The position numbers and the translations under genes are program-made. The notes beneath the pieces are model-generated. The model was given only the letters and a program-made list of their open reading frames with translations, was not told where the DNA came from and did not search any database. From assembly GCF_003626755.1 (NCBI RefSeq), contig NZ_RBCJ01000002.1, positions 682,001-746,000 of the forward strand: a DNA stretch of 64,000 nt, given 5' to 3'. Positions 26,836 to 35,180 of the stretch are shown piece after piece (position 1 is the stretch's first letter; every line of letters starts with the position of its first letter). The DNA is from Ulvibacterium marinum (GTDB taxonomy: Bacteria; Bacteroidota; Bacteroidia; Flavobacteriales; Flavobacteriaceae).

Positions 26836-27465
26836 ATGAACCAGGACCCACTAAAAATTGTTATTATAGACCATGAACGATTATTTCACAACACCTATGA
26901 AACCTACTTTGACTCGTTTCTGGAATATGCGTTAAAGGGCGTCTACCCCACCATAAAAGATGCCCTATGCGCATATGATCACGTATTTCCAGATGTTATT
27001 TTTTCAGAAATAGCATTACCGGACCGTTGTGGAATTGAAAGTATTCCGCTATTTAGGGAAAAGGACCCCGATGTCAAAATTATCATGTTGAGTTCCAGTA
27101 ATGATTTTGAGCTTATCAAAAAAGCATTTAAGTTTGGGGCCAATGGCTATGTTACCAAACCATTAAATGAAAGAAGTCTATTTAATTCCCTGGACGCCGT
27201 AGAGCGTGAAGGTGCAACTTTAAGCAGTGACATTGCCAAAATGATTATTTCTATTTTCCAAAGAAAATCAAGGCAGTATTTCTCGGAACGGGAAAACCAG
27301 GTCATCGATTACCTTTGCCAAGGTGCCACATACAAGACCATTGCGGAAAAACTATTCGTTACGACCAGTGCGGTAAATTTCCACATACAGAACATCTACC
27401 TAAAACTGGATGTCAATTCCAAATCGGAAGCGCTTTCCAAATTGCAGGAGTTGGAGTATGCATAA
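26836..27465 (+). CDS. NarL/LuxR-type response regulator with degenerate receiver
   Basis: The 209-residue protein has an N-terminal receiver-like domain (about 6-120) and a C-terminal LuxR helix-turn-helix (about 145-205: FSERENQVIDYLCQGATYKTIAEKLFVTTSAVNFHIQNI). The conserved Lys108 (YVTKPL) and Ser in IIMLSSSN are present. The phospho-acceptor Asp is Glu58 (VIFSEIALPD), and the usual double acid near the N-terminus reads IIDHE, with one Asp lost. An Asp-to-Glu change often mimics the phosphorylated state, so it may act without a kinase; none is encoded nearby. Target genes are unknown. Confidence 0.88.
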   Translation: MNQDPLKIVIIDHERLFHNTYETYFDSFLEYALKGVYPTIKDALCAYDHVFPDVIFSEIALPDRCGIESIPLFREKDPDVKIIMLSSSNDFELIKKAFKFGANGYVTKPLNERSLFNSLDAVEREGATLSSDIAKMIISIFQRKSRQYFSERENQVIDYLCQGATYKTIAEKLFVTTSAVNFHIQNIYLKLDVNSKSEALSKLQELEYA

Positions 27466-27634
27466 AAAAGACAAGTGAAAATGCAAATCTCAATATTCAA
27501 ATTTAAATTGGGGTAAATTGTAGCTACCTCCTTGGAATATGAATTCTGAAATTTGGGCTTTGGCGTCTTCGTTATATTTACCGGGGGCCTTTAAGTTTAT
27601 GGTACTTCCTTGAAGCTGTGGTTTTGGATTCGTT

Positions 27635-28216
27635 TTAGTTTATCAAAGCCTTTACCTTCTGTACGGTTCCCAGACTAACATCGCATAACCTGCTTGTATT
27701 TCTCATGGTATGGCCTTCCCTTAATCGCCTAATGACATGACTGTACTTGGCTAAAATCTCTTCTTTGGATTTCTTGGAACCTTTGGTTCTACCTTTATAG
27801 ACGCCCTTGGCCCTTGCCAGTTCAATACCTGCCCTTTGGCGTTCCTGTAGGTTCCTACGCTCCATTTCCGCAATGTTGGTCAATACTTTGATTATAAGTT
27901 TAAAGGTGGGATTGGGCTTTCCAACAACTAGGGATTCCAGGCCAAGGTCATCCACTTTTAGGATAATCCCGTTGTTGTCAAAATGCCGTAAGGTAGATAG
28001 GATATCCATTAGGTTGCGCCCTAACCTATCGATAGCACGGACGCTGACATAGGTAATGTTTTTGTCCTCCAAGAGTTCCTTTCCCCTGGGTCGCTTATGA
28101 AATGGAACCGAACCGCTACAGATGTCTAGATACAGCTTTTCATGGCAGTACTTATTGTGCAACCCATGTTCCATTTGCTGGTCCGGGGCATCGATACGGA
28201 TATACCTTGCATTCAT
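27635..28216 (-). CDS. Serine recombinase (resolvase family) lacking the catalytic serine
   Basis: I use the start MNARYIRID (193 residues). The fold is clearly resolvase/invertase: SVPFHKRPRGKELLE, SVRAIDRLGRNLMDIL, an E-helix with EMERRNLQERQRAGIELARAKGVYKGR, and a C-terminal helix-turn-helix of the Hin type (RNTSRLCDVSLGTVQKVKAL). The active-site arginines seem present. The nucleophile position after YIRI, normally Ser (RVS or RIS), is Asp9, encoded GAT. The protein should be unable to cleave DNA by the known mechanism unless this is a sequencing error; it could still bind DNA or regulate. It lies at the left edge of the repeat-rich accessory region. Confidence 0.85.
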   Translation of the reverse strand: MNARYIRIDAPDQQMEHGLHNKYCHEKLYLDICSGSVPFHKRPRGKELLEDKNITYVSVRAIDRLGRNLMDILSTLRHFDNNGIILKVDDLGLESLVVGKPNPTFKLIIKVLTNIAEMERRNLQERQRAGIELARAKGVYKGRTKGSKKSKEEILAKYSHVIRRLREGHTMRNTSRLCDVSLGTVQKVKALIN

Positions 28217-28320
28217 AGAAATTGCTTTTCCAATCCCCAAATATCGTTATAAAAATAGAGGGGGTACTTCTAATACAGTTCTATGGCCCATATTTTCGAT
28301 TTACGGAAAGCTATACTGTA

Positions 28321-28545
28321 GGAAGCGGGAAGTAAAATATTTATTTTCTCGTACTTCGTATTTCTACTCTCGTATTTTATGGGAATTCAAAAATCAAATT
28401 CCACGTATATGGTTCAAGTTTCGGGTTTCGGGTTTCGGGTTTCGGGTTTCGGGTTTCGGGTTTCGGGTTTCGGGTTTCGGGTTTAAGTTGTTTTATTTTT
28501 TACTACTTCATATTTTTAGTTTCGCATTTCCCAATGATGTTTATT
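28321..28545. repeat. Dispersed intergenic repeat family, copy A
   Basis: AT-rich stretch made of degenerate TCGTATTTC/TACTTC words surrounding the GGGTTTC array, ending in AAGTTGTTTTATTTT followed by ACTACTTCATA. The array edge and the AAGTTGTTTTATTTT...CTACTTCATA block recur at copy C (33700-33762); the TCGTA/TACTTCTA words recur in copy B (31630-31750). Confidence 0.6.
28419..28484 (+). repeat. (TTTCGGG)9 tandem heptamer array
   Basis: Nine perfect TTTCGGG units followed by a final TTT, on the plus strand. GGG runs separated by four bases satisfy the rule for a G-quadruplex. It lies about 200 bp upstream of the recombinase start and about 70 bp downstream of the hydrolase stop (both on the minus strand). 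A two- to three-unit version of the same repeat occurs at 33700-33721. Confidence 0.95.
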
Positions 28546-28554
28546 TGTAGGAAG

Positions 28555-29463
28555 TTACTCCAAAATCCACTCTATTAAATCATCCGTATCTACAATCGAC
28601 CAACTATGTGGATGTCTCTTGCCATTTGCACGAAAGCCTTTATTTTCGGTTTGAACCAATTGAACATTATTCCAATTTTCACTCTTTAATATCTCAAAAG
28701 TTTTTTGAAGCATATAAGCATTAGTGCTTTCAAAATCGGTTTGTCTATTTTCTTTCCACCATAAAGTATCAGGTTCTGTATAAAATCGTAATTTCTTGTT
28801 TTTCAGATTTTTAATGTTTGTAGTATTTCTTGTCTGCAACGTTATGGGGGAAACTTTCTGAATATTTGTAAGTAAGGTGTCACTTCTGCCAAACTCTTCT
28901 TCAAAATACCGAATTATGAATTTTGGTTCCGAGAGTCGTTCTTCCGAAAAATCCTTTCTTAAAATATCTTTTTGAGAGCTTTGATAGAGGGCGTAGAGAT
29001 CAATAGGTGAATCAACGACAAAAACCCCATTGGGTTCGATTGAAGAATTCGATTTGGACAAATAGTTAGCTATTGTAATTGCAACAGTTCCGCCAATAGA
29101 TATTCCTCCAATGAAAATCTTCTCTGTATTTAGATCATTCTGCTCTATTATTGTCTTGATGTCCGCACTAAGTTTTTCTGAATCCTCCTCGTTTATCCAT
29201 AAGTGGCGATTAAAGTTCATCAAAAGCACAGAAAAACTGTTGCCCGTGGCGTTTTCAACAATATTAAAATTTTCCTTGGTCTCTTTTGAGGTGGCTCCTC
29301 CTCCTGGAAAAACGATTAACAACACCCTAGAGTCATTGGACTTTATAAGTTCATAAGTGTCCGCAATAATCGTTTTATTATGTCCTTTTTCTGTATTGAA
29401 ATCCTTATTTTTTTCTTTACAGCCAAAGAATAAAACAATAGCTAAAATGTAGGTTCTTTTCAT
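28555..29463 (-). CDS. Putative lipoprotein alpha/beta hydrolase
   Basis: The start is ATG 29463, giving a lipoprotein signal MKRTYILAIVLFFGC with the lipobox Cys at residue 15; the longer upstream frame is not signal-like. The mature part has an oxyanion segment LIVFPGGGATS, a nucleophile elbow GGISIGGT, and a C-terminal HPHSW that may hold the catalytic His. About 302 residues in total. It lies 105 bp downstream of a GNAT acetyltransferase gene on the same strand. Substrate is unknown. Base composition is visibly more AT-rich than in the housekeeping genes, which suggests an accessory gene. Confidence 0.75.
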   Translation of the reverse strand: MKRTYILAIVLFFGCKEKNKDFNTEKGHNKTIIADTYELIKSNDSRVLLIVFPGGGATSKETKENFNIVENATGNSFSVLLMNFNRHLWINEEDSEKLSADIKTIIEQNDLNTEKIFIGGISIGGTVAITIANYLSKSNSSIEPNGVFVVDSPIDLYALYQSSQKDILRKDFSEERLSEPKFIIRYFEEEFGRSDTLLTNIQKVSPITLQTRNTTNIKNLKNKKLRFYTEPDTLWWKENRQTDFESTNAYMLQKTFEILKSENWNNVQLVQTENKGFRANGKRHPHSWSIVDTDDLIEWILE

Positions 29464-29567
29464 TAGTACAACGGATGTTTCAAAATGTGACAAGAGTTTG
29501 ACCAATTTTAGTGCGGGAGTGAGTAAATCGACAATTTTAAAACCACTCACTTTAAATTGAGCCCATG

Positions 29568-30143
29568 TTATTTGCTTTTTTCCCATTCTTCTTTGAGAAT
29601 ACTGTAAATGTAAGTTCCTTTACTTTCTCCATAAGATTGAATGTTGTAATTTCTTAAAAGCCCCTCTTTAATGGCACCAATCTTTTTTATTGCTTTTTGC
29701 GATTTAAGATTGTTTATATCTATTTTAAACTCTACTCTTCTTAAATTAAGAACATCAAAACAATAATCTAGAAGAAGTCCTTTGCAAATTGCATTGATAC
29801 CTGTTCCCTGAAATTTTTCACCAATCCACGTCCATCCTATTTCTAACCTTTTGTTGGGAAAACTAATATTTCCCAACATAGTTAATCCTATTGGATTATG
29901 GTTTTCCTTGCCAAGAATGATTAAAGGGTATAGGTCTTTTTCTTTTTTTGAATTTAGACAGAAGTTAAAATAATCTATTAAATCATTTCTGTTTTTTATT
30001 CTTGCCCCAAATTCGCCTAATTCTTTATTATAGCTTATAGATTCTATTTTGTCAATATCATTAATGGATAAAGGACGTAGTAAAATCGAATCGTTTTCAA
30101 GGATCAATTCAGAGGAGAAAAATTTTTCTATGTTCATTTTCAC
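29568..30143 (-). CDS. GNAT-family N-acetyltransferase (RimJ/RimL-like)
   Basis: The 191-residue protein has the GNAT core: an N-terminal ILLRPLSINDIDKIESI, a central strand LYPLIILGKENHNPIGLTML, the acetyl-CoA pyrophosphate loop in GEKFQGTGINAICKGLLLDYCF, and a terminal NNLKSQKAIKKIGAIKEG motif of RimJ/L relatives. The likely substrate is an amine, such as a ribosomal protein N-terminus or a small molecule, but this cannot be read out. It lies upstream of the lipoprotein hydrolase, probably co-transcribed, in an AT-rich accessory block. Confidence 0.88.
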   Translation of the reverse strand: MKMNIEKFFSSELILENDSILLRPLSINDIDKIESISYNKELGEFGARIKNRNDLIDYFNFCLNSKKEKDLYPLIILGKENHNPIGLTMLGNISFPNKRLEIGWTWIGEKFQGTGINAICKGLLLDYCFDVLNLRRVEFKIDINNLKSQKAIKKIGAIKEGLLRNYNIQSYGESKGTYIYSILKEEWEKSK

Positions 30144-30700
30144 AATTGTATATAAACCTGGTCATGTATATGTAAAATACATCTTTATATCTCCGAATTG
30201 ACATGAAACCGATGAAAGTTGCAATTTTCATTTTCAGTTGAGTGACCAAATCAATATAACTGATACCCTTTCTTCACGGGCCAGCCAGATTTCCATTGCC
30301 TTTACATAACGCTTCATTGTAAACTGTCTTTATTTTTATGATCACATTATGAAATTTACTATTGTCTAAATGTAGGAAATTTAGTAGATTGGAAATCCAA
30401 AAAAATTACCCATGTCACTTGACTTTGCGCCCAAACAGGAAAGGAAGAACAGACTACATAAACTTGTGCTCTTGGGACTGGTGCAACCAGACGGGAAAGG
30501 AGATTGGGAACTTACTGATGAAGGGCATGAAATTATTGGTGGAAAGATCCGGTAACCATAAAACTCCATGGAATAAACTTATAGCTTTCCCCTATAAGAT
30601 TTCAATAATCTAAGAAACTTAGCATTTACGAAATTAATAGTTCGCATAACCTCCATATCCCTGCAGATGAGTGAAGTTCAAGTATGTTGACCAACCCATC
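30144..30700. other. Intergenic region with a small winged-helix-like ORF
   Basis: 557 bp between two minus-strand genes. The only item of note is the 47-codon plus-strand ORF at 30412-30555 described separately. The rest appears non-coding. Confidence 0.5.
30412..30555 (+). CDS. 47-residue winged-helix-like small protein or gene remnant
   Basis: The ORF runs from ATG to TAA and encodes MSLDFAPKQERKNRLHKLVL followed by LGLVQPDGKGDWELTDEGHEII. The spacing of a Leu-rich helix, a Gly turn, DWELTDEG and a short tail resembles the wing and last helix of winged-helix proteins. A stop lies in frame 27 bases upstream, so it is either a genuine small protein or the 3' remnant of a larger gene. A longer overlapping frame is not protein-like. 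Confidence 0.35.
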   Translation: MSLDFAPKQERKNRLHKLVLLGLVQPDGKGDWELTDEGHEIIGGKIR

Positions 30701-31288
30701 TTAATTCACGGTGATATGGTATCTGCCTTCCGAATCTGAATTTCTGATTTTCGTAGAAAGGGTAATTTGAGCATCACTTCCATTCTTGGGGTTAAAGCTC
30801 ATACCTTGACCCCCTACACCTGTTTCTGAATTTGCCAAGAAGAATTGACCATTGCTTTCAAGTGGGATTCCAACTCTCATTTTATATGTCCCACTACTAA
30901 AATTAGCGACGCCAAGTAATTTTGTGTTAGCCGATTCTTCGAAACCAGTAACATGTAGGTCGCCTGTTTCTATAATTATTTCATCCGCTCCAAAGCGCAA
31001 AGGGGTAGAACTGTCACCATCCGCCTCAAACAATGAAAATCCAAAAAATGTTGCATCGGCTCTCGTCATTTTATAAATATCAACACCCCTTTCAAAAAAG
31101 GCATCAGTCTGCATTGTCGGAACGTTAATATTGAACCATAAATAATCTCCTTGCCCAAAAACGGATCGATCGTCATCAACAAAAACCACATTTTCATTTC
31201 TAATCTCGAACAAATTAAGTTCATCGGAATCTTCACAACTTATTGAGTTAAAACATAAAATCACTAATAATAATCGAATAGGTTTCAT
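30701..31288 (-). CDS. Hypothetical lipoprotein
   Basis: Start ATG 31288 gives a signal MKPIRLLLVILCFNSISC with a lipobox Cys at residue 18, and a mature region of about 178 residues rich in beta-strand pattern (ENVVFVDDDRSVFGQGDYLWF, GTYKMRVGIPLESNGQFFL). No catalytic motif is recognised. It is probably exported and anchored in the outer membrane. It is isolated between long gaps. Confidence 0.65.
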   Translation of the reverse strand: MKPIRLLLVILCFNSISCEDSDELNLFEIRNENVVFVDDDRSVFGQGDYLWFNINVPTMQTDAFFERGVDIYKMTRADATFFGFSLFEADGDSSTPLRFGADEIIIETGDLHVTGFEESANTKLLGVANFSSGTYKMRVGIPLESNGQFFLANSETGVGGQGMSFNPKNGSDAQITLSTKIRNSDSEGRYHITVN

Positions 31289-32042
31289 AGCAGTGTATTT
31301 ATTAATTCCCAAAATGAAATGGCCACAATTATTGTATCGTATTACTAAAGACAGTAAGTCTAGTATAAATGTAAAGTGGGTGATATAGAACTACTATGAC
31401 TTTTGTCACTTGGGACAGAATGGGGGGTATGATTTAAAATAATTCTCTGTTGTTCCCCCTTCTCTTGTACTTAGGTACCTTATGATCATTGATTTAGCCT
31501 CAAGTTCCCATCAGTTAGCAACCTACAATGAGAGGTTGTGGACTTAGGAATACGTTAGAATCAAATGCAAACTCAATTACAAGTTCAAGTACCAAGTTCG
31601 AATGTTAATAGGTAAATGGGAAGCGGCGAACTGTAAATATTCTTATTTTTCGTATTTCGTACCTCACATCTCGTTTTTCACACTTCTGACTCTGTATTTC
31701 GCACTTCTAATTCCATGTTTAGTACTTCTAACTTTGTATGTTCATATTTTTAAGGAATTTCTACAATATTCCAAAAAACAGCTTTAACCTTAAGAGTATC
31801 AGATAGGTTTGAAGTTGCTCAATAACCATGAAACCTTTCCATATGGCTATAATTTCTACTTTCATGACCAGAATCTTGTATATTTTGCTTCTATTTAGAA
31901 CATCCTTATTGAATAATAAGTCATCAATTTTCATTTCGACCCCCGAGAACTGGAAGTAAAAAATAGAGAATTTCCTTTCTATAGCACTAAACGTTTTAAA
32001 GTTTTGACACCAAGTTAATCGTTTAAAAAATTACGGAGTCGT
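31289..32042. other. Intergenic region with repeat copy B
   Basis: 754 bp without a convincing gene. It contains the AT-rich repeat copy at about 31570-31760 and the upstream region of the BKACE gene. An ORF at 31602-31787 is simply a translation of the low-complexity repeat. Confidence 0.5.
31570..31760. repeat. Dispersed intergenic repeat family, copy B
   Basis: Contains the words CAAGTTCAAGTACCAAGTTC near the left edge and then a run of degenerate TCGTATTTCG, TACTTCTAA and GCACTTCTAAT words. The CAAGTTCAA-type left edge is shared with copy C (33630-33665), and the TCTAAT/TACTTCTA words with copies A and C. It lacks the GGGTTTC array. Confidence 0.55.
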
Positions 32043-32909
32043 ATGTCTGAAAATTTGATAATTAATTTTACACCTACAGGAATGATTCCTACCAAGGAGA
32101 TGACGGAACATGTTCCAGTAAGTGTTTCTGAAATTGTAGAAGATGTCCATAGTGCCAATGAAATGGGCATTACAATGGTTCATTTGCATGCTAGGGAACC
32201 TAAGACCGGAGTGCCTACTTATAAGAAAGAATTATATGCTCAAATTATTGAAGGTATCCGTCGTTATGCTCCTGAGTTGGTAATCTGTGTCTCACTAAGT
32301 GGCAGAACATTCAGCAAACTGGAACAGCGTGCCGACCCCTTGTTCTTAAAGGATTCGTTAAAACCGGATATGGGGAGTTTAACCTTAAGCTCTTTAAATT
32401 TCAATACCATAGCCAGTACCAACTCGCCAAAAATGATTCAAGACCTGGCCTACACCATGAGAGAAAATGGAATTGTGCCCGAACTTGAAGTATTTGATGT
32501 CGGAATGGTCAATTATGCCAAATATCTTGAGAAAAAGGAATTGATAAAGCCACCGTATTATTTTAATCTATTATTGGGAAATATTGCGTGCGCCCAAGCT
32601 GATTTATTACATGCCGGACTCATGATAAAGGACCTGCCGCAGAATTCTTTATGGAGCCTAGCCGGAATAGGAAACGCCCAACTAGTGATGAATTCGTTGT
32701 CCATTGCCATTGAAGGTGGTGTAAGAGTGGGGTTGGAAGATAATATTTGGTATGATAATAACAGGACAAAATTAGCTACAAATTCCGATTTATTAAAAAG
32801 AATACATACCATTGCCAAAGCGCATTCCAGAAAGATTATGACCTCATTGGAATTTAGAAAAAAAATGAACTTGAACGAAGGTAATGGTGTCTATGGCCTC
32901 AAAGTTTAA
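32043..32909 (+). CDS. BKACE-family beta-keto acid cleavage enzyme (DUF849)
   Basis: The 288-residue TIM-barrel protein belongs to the beta-keto acid cleavage family, whose members cleave beta-keto acids with acetyl-CoA to give an acyl-CoA and acetoacetate; the founder is 3-keto-5-aminohexanoate cleavage enzyme (Kce). The zinc ligands His47 and His49 lie in HLHAREPKTG, and the region RVGLEDN has the usual family glutamate. The precise substrate is unknown; the N-terminal strand is slightly altered (NFTPTGMIPTKEM). A GNAT-like gene follows 17 bp later. Confidence 0.88.
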   Translation: MSENLIINFTPTGMIPTKEMTEHVPVSVSEIVEDVHSANEMGITMVHLHAREPKTGVPTYKKELYAQIIEGIRRYAPELVICVSLSGRTFSKLEQRADPLFLKDSLKPDMGSLTLSSLNFNTIASTNSPKMIQDLAYTMRENGIVPELEVFDVGMVNYAKYLEKKELIKPPYYFNLLLGNIACAQADLLHAGLMIKDLPQNSLWSLAGIGNAQLVMNSLSIAIEGGVRVGLEDNIWYDNNRTKLATNSDLLKRIHTIAKAHSRKIMTSLEFRKKMNLNEGNGVYGLKV

Positions 32910-32926
32910 ATCTCACGTATTGTGTC

Positions 32927-33574
32927 ATGCCCATAACTAAAAACTCAAACTCCTCCAGTATATATAGGTTTTGGAATGTTATTCGCCACGGGCTATTCCT
33001 TCACGGAATAACAAATCGGTTGGCGCGCATCGGTATTGAAATTGTCCCGTATTATTGGGTAAGGGAAGGAGTATCTGGATACAATGCCCCAAAGATAAAA
33101 GGTGATTCGTCCGGTTATAGCGTCAAATATTTGGATTTAGAAGAGGTTGAGCAAATATGTCGTAATATGCCTGGTCTTGATAAACAGGAAATGTTAAATG
33201 GTATGGCAAAAGGGCAGCTATGTATGGGGTTAATGCACCATAAAAAATGTGCGGCCTTTATGTTTGTTGAATTGAACGACTTTGTTTTTAAGAAGAAGGC
33301 GTTTAAACTCGCGAATAATGAAGCCTACCTCCTAAACATGTGGACCTTTAATACTTTTCGTGGAAGGAATTTGGCCCCTTATTTAAGATATCAATGCTAC
33401 TTGTTATTGGCAGAAATGGGTCGTAGCTCTACGTTTAGCATTACTGCATATTTTAACAAATCCTCAATAAGGTTTAAGGAAAAACTTCATGCGCAAAACC
33501 TTTGGTTATGTCTGCACATTGGGTTTTTCAAAAAGTTACATTGGAATTTCATGCTTAAAAGGTATTCCAAGTAG
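32927..33574 (+). CDS. GNAT-like acyltransferase, partner of BKACE gene
   Basis: The 215-residue protein has a variable N-terminal segment and a C-terminal GNAT-like core: LGLVH-type pattern MGLMHHKKCAAFMFVEL, then an acetyl-CoA-binding-like turn TFRGRNLAPYLRYQCYLLLAEMG and ITAYFNKSSIRFKEKL. The resemblance is to the acyltransferases seen in polysaccharide or lipid biosynthesis, but this is weaker than for ordinary GNATs. It lies 17 bp after the BKACE gene, so they are probably one unit. Confidence 0.65.
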   Translation: MPITKNSNSSSIYRFWNVIRHGLFLHGITNRLARIGIEIVPYYWVREGVSGYNAPKIKGDSSGYSVKYLDLEEVEQICRNMPGLDKQEMLNGMAKGQLCMGLMHHKKCAAFMFVELNDFVFKKKAFKLANNEAYLLNMWTFNTFRGRNLAPYLRYQCYLLLAEMGRSSTFSITAYFNKSSIRFKEKLHAQNLWLCLHIGFFKKLHWNFMLKRYSK

Positions 33575-33599
33575 GAATCTCATGGTATTAGCAAATTAC

Positions 33600-33820
33600 A
33601 TCCCGATTGATTTGAAGTCAAAGTTTAAGTGTAAACTCAAGTACAAGTGTCAAGTTCAAATGTTAAGTGGTAAGAAGTGTCGATTGTTAGGTGCTTGGTC
33701 TTCGGGTTTCGGGTTTCGGGTCAAAGTTGTTTTATTTTCCCCTACTTCATACTTCTAATCCCGTATTCCGTACTTCTAGTTTTGTACTTCCGATTTCGAG
33801 TTTGTCATTTGAGATTTCTT
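33600..33820. repeat. Dispersed intergenic repeat family, copy C
   Basis: Holds the left-edge AAGTTCAAATGTTAAGTGG, the short array TCGGGTTTCGGGTTTCGGG (about 33702-33720), the block AAGTTGTTTTATTTTCC and CTACTTCATACTTCTAAT shared with copy A, then TACTTCTAGTTTTGTACTT words shared with copy B. The three copies lie within 5.5 kb. Confidence 0.6.
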
Positions 33821-33857
33821 TACGACCTAGACCTTACATTCCTATCGGTAATGTAGT

Positions 33858-35180
33858 TCATGTTCCAGCTGATCCGGAGGGTTGGGAACTGACCACTGAC
33901 TGCTTCGGAGGTGTTTCGCCCGTGTGGGTCCGAATGACCTCTCGAACGATACTGTAAAGGTCAGTAATCACGCGCTGAGCTATTCTGGATTGGTTATTCA
34001 GCAGTACGCAAATACCCAAATCTTCCTCAGGAAAGACCGCTATTTCATTACGGAAGCGGTTAACACTTCCCCCGTGGTGCCAGATAGTATTTTCGACCTC
34101 TGGGTTACCGGATCGATAGGTGTGGATTCTCCAGCCAAAACCATAGTACGAGGCCATATGTCCAGGCCAGCGTTGATAGTACTTCTGTCTCCCGGGTATC
34201 TCAACAAATGGCGTAAAGGCTTCTTGTAGGGCTTGGCGTTTCATTACATCGGGACGGTGACCGAGCAAAAACTGCATCCATTTGGCCATATCCTCAGCGT
34301 TTGAATTGATGCCCCCGGCAGCAACGGCATTAAAGTAGGAGTCGGTTAACTTGCCGGATTTCCACCCACGCCTTGCTTTAACATGTGGTTTGGCTTTATT
34401 CTCTATCTTCTTGAGCGCATCAAAGTCCATGGTGGTCGCGCACATTTCAAGTGGTTTGAAAAAACGTTCTTCCAAGGACGTGGTAATCTCCTGCCCGGTA
34501 ACTTTCTTCATCATTTCCCCGGAAAGCGCAAATAACGCATTTTGATAACTATACATTTCCCCAGGCTTGCTTATGGGCTGTACATCGGCAAATCGACCTG
34601 CGATTTTCTCCATAGATAGCCCGGCCTCCACCAGATTTGTGTAGCTGTGATAAGGTGCCCCCGAGGTATGCGATAATAAATGGGCCAGGGTGATACTTTC
34701 CGTATTCTCGCGATCTCCCAGCTCAAATTCAGGAATGTAATCCCTGACCTTATCTTCCCAGGTCAATTTTCCTTCATCTTTTAGATATGAAGCAAGCACT
34801 CCTGTAAATCCCTTTGAAAGCGAACCCAATCGGAAGACCGTTTGGCCGTCTACCTTTTGGCCTGTAAGGCTATTTTTTATTCCGAACCCATCCGCCAACA
34901 GCACCTGTTTCCCTTGCACAATACTGACACCGGCACCCACAACTTCCTCGGAGGCTATGGCCTTGCTAAAATAGGAGTCAACAGCTTGCTGCAGGGCAAT
35001 TTGTAGTTCTTTATCCAAAACGTTACTGTTCTGTCTTAGTGATGTATAGGTGACTTCATCGAAGGTTTCTATTGAAGAATGTGTGGCTGAAATGGAATCA
35101 TTGCTGCATAAAGTCAGCACAAATAGGAAAAGTAATAAAATCACCAAACCGGCGAAGACTTTAAATCGATACATATACAA
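33858..35180 (-). CDS. Exported serine hydrolase (beta-lactamase class C-like)
   Basis: The 440-residue protein has an N-terminal membrane/signal segment (VILLLFLFVLTLC) and a penicillin-recognising fold: the nucleophile Ser-x-x-Lys is SLSK in LGSLSKGFTG, followed by the YxN motif in MYSYQNALFALSG, and HHGGSV as the third motif in place of KTG. Close relatives are peptidases, esterases or beta-lactamases. No regulator lies next to it. The function is unassigned. It is convergent with the repeat copy C. Confidence 0.88.
   Translation of the reverse strand: MYMYRFKVFAGLVILLLFLFVLTLCSNDSISATHSSIETFDEVTYTSLRQNSNVLDKELQIALQQAVDSYFSKAIASEEVVGAGVSIVQGKQVLLADGFGIKNSLTGQKVDGQTVFRLGSLSKGFTGVLASYLKDEGKLTWEDKVRDYIPEFELGDRENTESITLAHLLSHTSGAPYHSYTNLVEAGLSMEKIAGRFADVQPISKPGEMYSYQNALFALSGEMMKKVTGQEITTSLEERFFKPLEMCATTMDFDALKKIENKAKPHVKARRGWKSGKLTDSYFNAVAAGGINSNAEDMAKWMQFLLGHRPDVMKRQALQEAFTPFVEIPGRQKYYQRWPGHMASYYGFGWRIHTYRSGNPEVENTIWHHGGSVNRFRNEIAVFPEEDLGICVLLNNQSRIAQRVITDLYSIVREVIRTHTGETPPKQSVVSSQPSGSAGT

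Noticed and set aside
28419-28484. CRISPR-like array
   Set aside because: Units are contiguous heptamers without spacers.
28122-28550. 142-codon plus-strand ORF with repeated FRVSGFG units
   Set aside because: The repeats are a direct translation of the TTTCGGG array, so this is not evidence of coding.
31602-31787. 61-codon plus-strand ORF
   Set aside because: It falls in low-complexity repeat copy B and has no protein-like features.
31828-31959. 43-codon ORF just upstream of the BKACE gene
   Set aside because: A weakly hydrophobic start only; no evidence of expression or conservation can be seen.
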